From: Chloroflexota bacterium
GTDB taxonomy: Bacteria > Chloroflexota > Limnocylindria > QHBO01
Direction of reading: 5' to 3'
Length of the DNA: 7,920 bases
Assembly: GCA_005882055.1 (NCBI GenBank)
Contig: VBGQ01000176.1
Coordinates: 1-7,920, forward strand
The position numbers were made by a program, and so were the translations under genes. The notes under the pieces were generated by a model. The model did not search any database. It was not told where the DNA came from and saw only the letters and a program-made list of their open reading frames with translations. Shown here piece by piece: positions 1 through 6,029 of this stretch. Every line of letters starts with the position of its first letter. Within the stretch, counting starts at the first letter, position 1.

Positions 1-1
1 G

Positions 2-85
2 GAGGCCCTGGTTCCGTTCCGCCCGACCGGCACCAAGCCCGTTTACTGCAGCGACTGCTTCAGCTCGCAGCGCGCCCGCTACTAG
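2..85 (+). CDS. 3' end of a zinc-binding CxxC-x17-CxxC-type protein (partial)
   Basis: The last 27 codons of a gene that begins before the window, ending in TAG at 83-85. The visible tail reads EALVPFRPTGTKPVYCSDCF and then a short basic end, SSQRARY. The pattern 'VPF-P-TG--PVYC-DCF' is the C-terminal zinc knuckle of a family of small bacterial proteins that carry an N-terminal CxxC-x17-CxxC zinc ribbon and a second CxxC pair near the C-terminus. That placement rests on recall of the family, since only the last CxxC pair (YCSDC) is visible here. The molecular role of the family is not established; nucleic-acid or protein binding through zinc is the usual guess. The gene is followed 19 nt later by a strong intrinsic terminator, so it ends its own transcription unit. 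Confidence 0.7.
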   Translation, partial: EALVPFRPTGTKPVYCSDCFSSQRARY

Positions 86-104
86 GCGACGCAGATCCCA
101 GACC

Positions 105-138
105 AGAAGCCCGGCACACCGCCGGGCTTCTTCTTTTT
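105..138 (+). terminator. Rho-independent terminator of the upstream zinc-protein gene
   Basis: A perfect 11-bp stem: AGAAGCCCGGC (105-115) pairs with GCCGGGCTTCT (121-131) across the 5-nt loop ACACC. It is followed directly by the T-rich tract TCTTTTT (132-138). This is a textbook intrinsic terminator on the + strand, 19 nt after the stop codon at 83-85. It ends about 30 nt before the next start codon, so it insulates the cyclase gene from upstream transcription. Confidence 0.93.
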
Positions 139-156
139 GACGGGCTTCGCCGCTCG

Positions 157-162
157 TACACT
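157..162 (+). promoter_or_regulatory. Probable -10 element (TACACT) for a leaderless cyclase mRNA
   Basis: TACACT matches the TANNNT -10 consensus and ends 6 nt before the ATG at 169, so the predicted transcription start falls on the A of the start codon. No Shine-Dalgarno sequence precedes that ATG. A TTGACG at 137-142 resembles a -35 box, but the spacer would be only 14 bp, so its role is doubtful. The same -10/start spacing recurs at the two other operon heads in this window, which strengthens the call. Confidence 0.6.
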
Positions 163-168
163 GCGCGC

Positions 169-3100
169 ATGGTCCGGTGCCCGGCCTGTGGCGAGGAAAA
201 CCCCGAGCGCGCGCGGTTCTGCCTGAACTGCGCGACGCCGCTAACCGCGGCCGCCGCACTGTCGGGCGAGGTTCGGAAGACGGTCACCATCCTCTTCGCC
301 GACATCGTCAGCTCCACCAGCCGCGGCGAGCAGACCGACCCGGAGTCCACGCGCCGCATGCTCGCCCGCTACTTCGACGCGATGCGCCACGTGGTGGAGC
401 GCCACGGTGGCACGGTCGAGAAGTTCATCGGCGACGCGGTGATGGCCGTGTTCGGGATACCGACCCTCCACGAGGACGATGCCCTGCGCGCTGCGCGAGC
501 CGCTCACGCTCTGCGTGGCGCGGTGGATCTGCTCAACGAGGAGATGGCGGGAACGGGCTGGGCACCGATCGCCCTCCGAATCGGGGTCAACACCGGCGAG
601 GTGGTGACCGGCGACAGGGCCTCACACCAAACACTTGTCACCGGTGACGCCGTGAATGTGGCCGCGCGGCTGGAGCAGGCGGCCAGCCCAGGTGAGGTCC
701 TTCTCGGCTCGACGACGTATCGACTGGTGCGCGATGCCGTCGATGCGGAGCCGATGCCGCCGTTGGAGCTCAAGGGCAAGGCCGAGGCTGTCGAAGCCTT
801 TCGGCTGGTCGGCCTGAAGGAGCACGAGCCGACGCGACGCCACGACACGCCGCTCGTGGATCGGGAGCGCGAGCAGCAGCTGCTGCGGCAGGCGTTTGAG
901 CGAGCAGTGGCGGAGCGCTCGTGCCACCTCTTCACGCTCCTTGGCACGGCGGGCGTCGGGAAGTCCCGGCTCTTCCATGAATTCCTGCAGCAGGTTCGGG
1001 GCGATGCTCAGGTGCTCCGAGCCCGATGCCTCCCTTATGGCGAGGGGATCACGTTCTGGCCGATAGTCGAGCTGGCGCAGGCAGCCGCCGAGATCACGCC
1101 CGCTGACCCGGTCGAGACCGCCCGCCGAAAGCTGGACGGCCTACTTGCCGGCGCCGACGAGAGCCAGGCGATCGCGGACCGCGTCGCCGCCGCCATCGGT
1201 CTTTCAGGTGCGGCTATTCCGACAGAGGAGATCTTCTGGGGCGTGCGCAAGTTCTTCGAGACTATCGCCGCCCGCAAGGCGCTGATCGTCGTCATGGACG
1301 ACCTCCATTGGGCGGAGCCCACGCTGCTTGATCTCGTGGAGCACATCGCAGACTGGTCGCGAGAGGCGCCGATCCTGCTCTGCGCCATCGCGCGCCCCGA
1401 GCTGCTGGACGAACGGCCACAGTGGGGCGGCGGAAAGATGAACGCGACGACCATCCTCCTGGAGCCACTGGGCGAGGAGGATTCCGCGCGACTGGTTGAC
1501 AACCTCATCGGCGACGAGGCGCTGGCGCAGGCCATCCAGAGCCGAATTGGCGAAACCGCAGAGGGGAACCCGCTCTTCGTGGAGGAGCTGGTTGCGATGT
1601 TGGTCGACGAAGGTGTCCTGCGCCAGGTGAACGGCGGCTGGCGGGCCGCCGAGGACCTGGAGAAGATCAATGTGCCGCCCACCGTCTCCGCCCTGGTTGC
1701 CGCACGCCTCGACCGGCTCGAACCATCCGAACGCGACCTCATCGGTCGAGCTTCGGTGGTTGGCAAGGTCTTTCAACGCTCGGCGGTCGTCGAGCTGTCG
1801 CCCCCTGAGCGGCGCGAGGAGCTTGGCCCTCGCCTGATGGCGCTGGTCCGCAAGGAGCTCGTTCGGCCTGATCGCTCCGGGACGACGGGCGATGAGGCCT
1901 TCCGGTTCCGCCACATCCTGGTTCGCGACGCCGCATACGGATCACTCCCCAAGGAGCAGCGGGCCGATCTCCATGCTCGCTTCGCGGCGTGGCTCGAACG
2001 GGTCGCGGGAGAGCGGTTGCTTGAGTACGAAGAGGTCATCGGCTACCACCTGGAGCAGGCACATCGCTATCGCAACGAGCTTGGGTTGACCGATGAGCTG
2101 ACGCGGACGTTGGCGAGCCGGGCTGCCGAGCATCTGCGAGCGGCAGGGCTGCGAGCATCGGCCCGCCTCGACGCGCCCGCGGCAGAAACCCTGCTTTCGC
2201 GCGCAATCGCCCTCCTCGACGACGCGCGGGAGCGCGGGGAGCTCCTGATGCATCTCGCTGATCTGTCGGTGGCTGCAGGGGACTTCGCCCGCGGCACGGC
2301 GCGCTACCAGGAGGTGCGGGCGGCTGCGGCCCAGTCCGGCGATGACCTCCTAGGGCTGCGCGCCGATCTCGAAGACGCCGGGTGGCGATTTCTCGTCGAC
2401 TCGACGGCGAATGAGGCCTCTCTCCTCGCACTTGCCGATCGGGTCTATGCCCTCGCCGAAGCCCGAGGAAACACATCAGGTCTCGTACGGGCCGAGATGA
2501 CGCGAGCGGAGATTCATCTGGGTCATTGCCGATGGATGGATGACCTGGCGGCCGTCGAACGCGCAAGGGCTCTTCTCGGGCCAAATGACGATCCGCGACT
2601 CGGGGCCAGAGTCCGCGCGGACATGTGCAATGCCCTGCGCTACGGACCGGTGCCCGCGGTCGAAGCCATAGACCGCATCGAAGCCCTCTCGCGGGAGAGC
2701 GGGGACTCGAACCTCTTAATATTCACGTCTGCGCTCTTCGCGATGCTTGGCCAGTTCGAGGAAGCGCGCTCTCGATTCAGCGCCACGAGGACGTATCTTG
2801 AGGACCGCGGCCTCCTGAGGCTGGTCGGGACCATTGCACTGCACGGTGGCTGGCTGGAGAGACTCGCCGGCGACCTCGAGGCCGCGGATGCTGCGCTCGC
2901 GGACGGTATCGCCATCCTTCAATCGCTCGGCGAGACCGGCGTGCTTTCGACCCTGGCGGCGATGCGAGCGGGTGTCCTCGTCGAGCTGGGCAGGGCGGAG
3001 GAGGCTGAGGCCTCCATCAGACTCGCCCAGGAGAACGGCGCCCCGGACGACATCGCGACCCAGGTCGCCTGGCGAAGCGCGGCTGCGGAGCTCGCAGCTG

Positions 3101-3363
3101 ACGGCGGCCGCCTCAAGGACGCACAACGCCTCGTCGGCGAGGCGATCGCGCTGGTCGAGCCCACGGACTTCCTCGAACTTCGCGGTGGAGTGTTCGAAGC
3201 CCAGGCATGGGTGGAATCGAGAGCCGGCCGTCGCGACAGATGGAGCGCGGCCCTGGCTCGCGCAATCGCGGAGTACGAGGCGAAGGGCGACGTGGTGACT
3301 CCCCCGAGGCTCCGGGAGCAGCTGGCCGCCGGCCCGCCCGAAGCTGTGACCGCCGCCGACTGA
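169..3363 (+). CDS. Zinc-ribbon / class III nucleotide cyclase / AAA ATPase / TPR-like signalling protein
   Basis: A soluble 1064-residue protein. Residues 1-25 form a zinc ribbon with C4, C7, C18 and C21. Residues ~36-215 are a class III adenylate/guanylate cyclase domain: metal-binding D45 (FADIV) and D89 (FIGDA), substrate-site K85, and transition-state N163 and R167 (VNVAAR). The second base-selecting position, seven residues before N163, is L156 rather than the usual Asp or Thr, so ATP versus GTP preference cannot be assigned. Residues ~228-600 are an AAA_16-type ATPase with Walker A GTAGVGKS (259-266), Walker B ending in DD (377-378), and the FRFRH segment (578-582) common in these proteins. 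From ~665 to ~1045 the chain is Ala/Leu-rich helical repeats of TPR type. The layout resembles soluble adenylyl cyclase but with one cyclase domain, implying homodimerisation. There is no signal peptide or membrane segment. ATG 169 is chosen because the zinc ribbon starts immediately after it and a -10 element sits 6 nt upstream. The gene is probably monocistronic, between a terminator and a convergent neighbour. Confidence 0.92.
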   Translation: MVRCPACGEENPERARFCLNCATPLTAAAALSGEVRKTVTILFADIVSSTSRGEQTDPESTRRMLARYFDAMRHVVERHGGTVEKFIGDAVMAVFGIPTLHEDDALRAARAAHALRGAVDLLNEEMAGTGWAPIALRIGVNTGEVVTGDRASHQTLVTGDAVNVAARLEQAASPGEVLLGSTTYRLVRDAVDAEPMPPLELKGKAEAVEAFRLVGLKEHEPTRRHDTPLVDREREQQLLRQAFERAVAERSCHLFTLLGTAGVGKSRLFHEFLQQVRGDAQVLRARCLPYGEGITFWPIVELAQAAAEITPADPVETARRKLDGLLAGADESQAIADRVAAAIGLSGAAIPTEEIFWGVRKFFETIAARKALIVVMDDLHWAEPTLLDLVEHIADWSREAPILLCAIARPELLDERPQWGGGKMNATTILLEPLGEEDSARLVDNLIGDEALAQAIQSRIGETAEGNPLFVEELVAMLVDEGVLRQVNGGWRAAEDLEKINVPPTVSALVAARLDRLEPSERDLIGRASVVGKVFQRSAVVELSPPERREELGPRLMALVRKELVRPDRSGTTGDEAFRFRHILVRDAAYGSLPKEQRADLHARFAAWLERVAGERLLEYEEVIGYHLEQAHRYRNELGLTDELTRTLASRAAEHLRAAGLRASARLDAPAAETLLSRAIALLDDARERGELLMHLADLSVAAGDFARGTARYQEVRAAAAQSGDDLLGLRADLEDAGWRFLVDSTANEASLLALADRVYALAEARGNTSGLVRAEMTRAEIHLGHCRWMDDLAAVERARALLGPNDDPRLGARVRADMCNALRYGPVPAVEAIDRIEALSRESGDSNLLIFTSALFAMLGQFEEARSRFSATRTYLEDRGLLRLVGTIALHGGWLERLAGDLEAADAALADGIAILQSLGETGVLSTLAAMRAGVLVELGRAEEAEASIRLAQENGAPDDIATQVAWRSAAAELAADGGRLKDAQRLVGEAIALVEPTDFLELRGGVFEAQAWVESRAGRRDRWSAALARAIAEYEAKGDVVTPPRLREQLAAGPPEAVTAAD

Positions 3364-3396
3364 CGCCCAGCGCGGAAGTGGTGGAGCGACGCGCGT

Positions 3397-3513
3397 AGTC
3401 GCCGGGTGACTTGAATCTCGCCGATCGAGTGCCTTGCCCACTCCAGCAGTCTTGGGGTGACTGGGTGGCTGGCGGACGGCGCCACCCCGCGCATTCCTAG
3501 TCGCCAGCCGACT
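3397..3513. repeat. Array of three AGTC-N7-GACT dyads at exact 51-bp spacing
   Basis: Within the gene-free convergent gap 3364-3554, the interrupted palindrome AGTC-N7-GACT occurs at 3397-3411, 3448-3462 and 3499-3513; start-to-start distance is 51 bp both times. The 7-nt centres are GCCGGGT, TTGGGGT and GCCAGCC. The first and third copies share TAGTCGCC, and the first copy's stem extends through the centre if G-U pairing is allowed. The sequence between the dyads is not obviously conserved. A weaker half-match (TGAC-N7-GACT, 3347-3361) overlaps the cyclase stop codon about 50 bp upstream of the first copy. Short diverged dyads at this period are not CRISPR repeats. Possible roles are binding sites for a dimeric protein, a dispersed REP-like palindrome family, or RNA hairpins in the 3' ends of both convergent transcripts. 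The pattern is seen directly; function is unknown. Confidence 0.6.
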
Positions 3514-3516
3514 AGG
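3496..3516. other. Perfect 8-bp stem-loop between convergent genes; possible bidirectional transcript end
   Basis: CCTAGTCG (3496-3503) pairs perfectly with CGACTAGG (3509-3516) across the 5-nt loop CCAGC. It is the strongest member of the dyad array and lies about 40 bp beyond the 3' end of the DUF885 gene and 130 bp beyond the cyclase stop. Neither strand has a T-tract after it, so it is not a classical intrinsic terminator, though it could stabilise or help end transcripts from either side. A separate self-complementary 10-mer, GCGAATTCGC, follows at 3521-3530. Confidence 0.45.
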
Positions 3517-3554
3517 TGCAGCGAATTCGCAAGGGCGCACGCCTGACGCGGGCG

Positions 3555-5182
3555 CTACGCGGTGAGGCCCAGGTCCCGGGAGACGGCCTCGCGGAGGGTC
3601 CCGAGCGGCAGGGGGCCGTGGCCCAGCACCGCGTCATGGAAGGTCCGGATGTCGAAGCGACCGCCGAGGCGCGCCTCGGCATCGGTCCGCAGGCGTCGGA
3701 TCTCGAGCTGGCCGACCTTGTAGGCCAGCGCCTGGCCCGGCCAGACCAGGTATCGGTCCACCTCGTTGGTGATGTTGTTGACCGCGAGCGCGCTGTGCTC
3801 GGTCATGAACTGGATCGCCTGCGTGCGCGACCAGCCCAGGGCGTGCATCCCGGTGTCGACCACCAGCCGTGACGCGCGCCACGCGTCGTACGAGAGCATC
3901 CCCAGGCGGTCCAGGTCGCCGGAGTAGAGCCCCATCTCGTTCGCCAGCCGCTCCGCATACAGCCCCCAGCCCTCGACGAAGGCGGTGACGTCAGCGTGGC
4001 GGCGGAAGGTCGGCAGCGACGTGAGCTCCTGGCCGATGGCGACCTGCAGGTGGTGGCCGGGCACCGACTCGTGGAAGGCGAGCGCTTCGGCCTCGTAGCG
4101 CGGGCGGGTCTGGGGCTCGGAGGTGTTGATGTAGTAGCGCCCCGGCCGCCCGCCATCCGCCGCCGGCTCGCGGTAGTAGGCGATGGTCGAGTGCGCCTCC
4201 TCGTGCGGGAGCATGACGACCACCTCGCACGGCGTCGCGGGGAGCCGGCCGAACCACTCGGGGATCGCCGCCTCCGCGGCCCGCAGCGATCGCTCCGCCA
4301 CGTCCTGCACCTCGTCCCGGGTGGCGAAGTAGAGGCTCCGATCGTTGCGCAGGCTCGCGAGCGTCGCGGCCAGCGAGTCCGTGCCCAGGACCCTGCGCCC
4401 CAGCCCGGCGATCTCCGCATCGATGCGGGCGATCTCCTCCAGGCCGATGCCGTGCAGCTCTCCCGGCTCGAGCCCGGTGGTCGTGTGCGCATGCGCCAGC
4501 GCGGCGTAGCGCTCGAGCCCGCCCTGGAGGTTTCCCATGCCGGCGTGCGCCTCGTCCCGGGAGCGCGGGAGAGCCTCTTCGGCCACGAAGGAGCGATAGC
4601 GGACGAATGCCGGCCGCACGCCCTCGCGCACCGCGGCTTCCAGGTCACTGGCCAACGCCGCCCAGTCGGCGGGAGGCAGGGGCGGGTCCTGCTGATCACC
4701 CGCTCGACGTGGATGGCGACTGGCGAATGGCCGTCGTCAAGGCCGCGGCGCAGGTTGGCGACGAGGTCATCGGTCCACGGGCCCATCGCCCGCCAGCGTG
4801 CGAGCATCGCGTCCCCGTCGCCCGCGTCTCGAAGCGGCTGGAATGAAGGCACGTCCAGGAAGGCCACCTGCGGCCCATTCATGTGATCGACCGTGTACGC
4901 CAGCGGATCGGCCTCCAGGAAGGTCTGCTCCGCGCCGATCAGGTGCCGCAGCGCCGAGACGGAGAGCGTCTCCTCATCGGTCAATCCAGGCATATCCAGG
5001 TCGGCAACCCGACCCGCAACCTCCTCAAAGCGTCGCTCGGCGGCAGCGCGTCCTGTGGGGGTGATGTCGGTCAGGCGGTCGTCGTAGCGGTGGTCGCCAA
5101 TCGCCGTGCCCTGCACCGGGTTGCGCTCCAGGAACGCGTCCCAGTAGTCGGCGGCGAGCTGCTCGAGGTCGGCGTTCGGCAT
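3555..5182 (-). pseudogene. DUF885-family putative zinc metallopeptidase, interrupted by a frameshift
   Basis: The minus-strand gene starts at ATG 5182 and stops at TAG 3557-3555. The first ~163 codons (5182 to about 4694) give a DUF885 N-terminus (ADYWDAFLERNPVQGTAIGD, residues 11-30). The remainder, in another frame from about 4694 down, carries the family's signature residues: the HESVPGHHLQ metal-site motif encoded at 4073-4044 and FVEGWGLYAERL near 3980, whose Glu is the likely further zinc ligand. Joined, the two parts give about 543 residues, near the family's usual length, so one net base is missing (or two extra) near the join. The first frame stays open to 3803, but that stretch is an Arg/Ser-rich out-of-frame artefact. 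Downstream, an in-frame TTG at 4655 could start a C-terminal fragment only. No signal peptide is seen, so the product would be cytoplasmic. The physiological substrate is not known; peptide hydrolysis is inferred from the motif. The break may be a real mutation or a base-calling error, for example in the C-run near 4679-4682. Confidence 0.85.
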
Positions 5183-5188
5183 TTGCGC

Positions 5189-5194
5189 ATGCTA
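5189..5194 (-). promoter_or_regulatory. Probable -10 element (TAGCAT) for a leaderless DUF885 mRNA
   Basis: Read on the minus strand, TAGCAT is followed by the 6-nt spacer GCGCAA and then the ATG at 5182. This is the same geometry as at the cyclase gene, placing the predicted transcription start on the start codon. No Shine-Dalgarno precedes the ATG and no good -35 match is visible. The element also supports 5182 as the true start. Confidence 0.6.
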
Positions 5195-5213
5195 CCGATT
5201 CGACACGGCGTGC

Positions 5214-5219
5214 GAGACT
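5214..5219 (+). promoter_or_regulatory. Possible -10 element (GAGACT) for a leaderless phosphatase-kinase operon
   Basis: GAGACT keeps the two most conserved -10 positions (A at 2, T at 6) and is followed by the 6-nt spacer GCCCGC and GTG at 5226. It has the same 12-nt offset as the other two operon heads, and its ACT-GC-CGC context resembles the cyclase promoter. It is weaker because position 1 is G. No Shine-Dalgarno or clear -35 box is present. It lies back to back with the DUF885 promoter in a 43-bp divergent gap. Confidence 0.45.
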
Positions 5220-5225
5220 GCCCGC

Positions 5226-6029
5226 GTGCCGGACTCGCCCGCTGCCCTGCTCGACTTCGCGCACCGGCTGGTTGATGAGACCGATCGGATCGCCCTGGGT
5301 CACTTCGCCGGTGAGCTGACCATCACCGCGAAGCACGACCGCACCCTGGTCACCCAGGCGGACACCGAGGTCGAGACGCGCGTTCGCGAGCGGATTGCCG
5401 CCCAGTACCCGACGCACGGGATCCTGGGCGAGGAGTTCGGGACTGAGCCCGGCGACGGCGAGACGCGCTGGATCGTGGATCCCATCGACGGCACCCACAA
5501 CTTCGTGCGCGGCATCCCGATCTGGGCGACGCTGCTGGCCGTCGAGCGGGGAGGGGAGCTGGTGACTGCACTGGTCTCCGCGCCGGCGCTCGGCCAGCGC
5601 TGGACCGCCGTCCGCGGTCGCGGGGCCGGCGTCCGTCACGAGAGACGCGAGCAGGCGATCTCCGTCTCGAAGGTGAGCGAGCTCGGTCAGGCGCAGATCC
5701 TGTTCTCGACCCTGCGCTCGATCGACGCCGCGGGTCGCGGCGCCGGGCTGCGCAGGATCCTGGATCAGGCGTGGCGCGACCGCGGGTTCGGTGACTTCTG
5801 GGGCTACATGCTCGTCGCGCAGGGATCCGCGGAGGCGATGATCGAGGTCGGCCCGCGGCTCTGGGACCTCGCAGCGCCCGCGCTCATCGTCGCGGAGGCC
5901 GGCGGACGCATGACCAACCTGGAGGGTGAGGTGGGCTACGCGGGCCCTACCGCGCTCGCGAGCAACGGGCACCTCCACGGCGAGCTGGTCGCGCTCCTGC
6001 GGGAGGCGGAGTCACAGGCGCAGGCGTGA
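5226..6029 (+). CDS. hisN: Inositol-monophosphatase-family phosphatase, probably histidinol-phosphatase (HisN type)
   Basis: A 267-residue protein, full length for the family, that hydrolyses a phosphate monoester with bound Mg2+. Metal and catalytic residues are in place: the LGEE motif at 67-70 (E69/E70), DPIDGT at 85-90 (D85, D88) and WDLAAP at 213-218 (D214). The stretch HNFVRGIPIWATL after DPIDGT and the FGDFWGYMLVAQG segment at 188-200 are characteristic of the HisN branch, which converts L-histidinol phosphate to histidinol in histidine biosynthesis, more than of true inositol monophosphatases. This substrate assignment is by family resemblance; no his genes are visible nearby. The GTG start at 5226 is chosen because the protein begins there at the usual distance from the first motif and a -10-like element lies 6 nt upstream. 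The stop codon overlaps the kinase start (GTGA), so the two are co-translated. Confidence 0.85.
   Translation: MPDSPAALLDFAHRLVDETDRIALGHFAGELTITAKHDRTLVTQADTEVETRVRERIAAQYPTHGILGEEFGTEPGDGETRWIVDPIDGTHNFVRGIPIWATLLAVERGGELVTALVSAPALGQRWTAVRGRGAGVRHERREQAISVSKVSELGQAQILFSTLRSIDAAGRGAGLRRILDQAWRDRGFGDFWGYMLVAQGSAEAMIEVGPRLWDLAAPALIVAEAGGRMTNLEGEVGYAGPTALASNGHLHGELVALLREAESQAQA

Noticed and set aside
137..142. TTGACG as a -35 box for the cyclase promoter
   Set aside because: Spacing to TACACT is only 14 bp, too short for a standard promoter, and it partly overlaps the terminator T-tract; kept only as a remark.
3396..3480. Possible tRNA or tRNA remnant on the minus strand (GATTCAAGTCACC resembles a T-arm)
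   Set aside because: The putative T-stem has a mismatch and an 8-nt loop, and no matching acceptor, D-arm or anticodon arm could be built around it. The resemblance comes from one of the AGTC/GACT dyads.
3397..3513. CRISPR array
   Set aside because: The repeats share only short dyad arms with diverged centres, the 51-bp period is too short for normal repeat-spacer units, and no cas genes are present.
2716..3540. Minus-strand open frame of 274 codons over the cyclase 3' end and the intergenic gap
   Set aside because: Composition is that of an antisense shadow, with no recognisable domain and no promoter or ribosome site; the + strand has the coherent helical-repeat protein.
3803..4690. Continuation of the DUF885 N-terminal frame as a 459-residue protein
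   Set aside because: After codon ~164 this frame turns into Arg/Ser/Pro-rich sequence typical of out-of-frame reading in high-GC DNA, while another frame over the same bases holds the conserved metallopeptidase motifs.
4679..4700. Programmed -1 frameshift in the DUF885 gene
   Set aside because: No canonical slippery heptamer in the right frame was found, and the family is normally encoded in one frame, so a mutation or sequence error is more likely.
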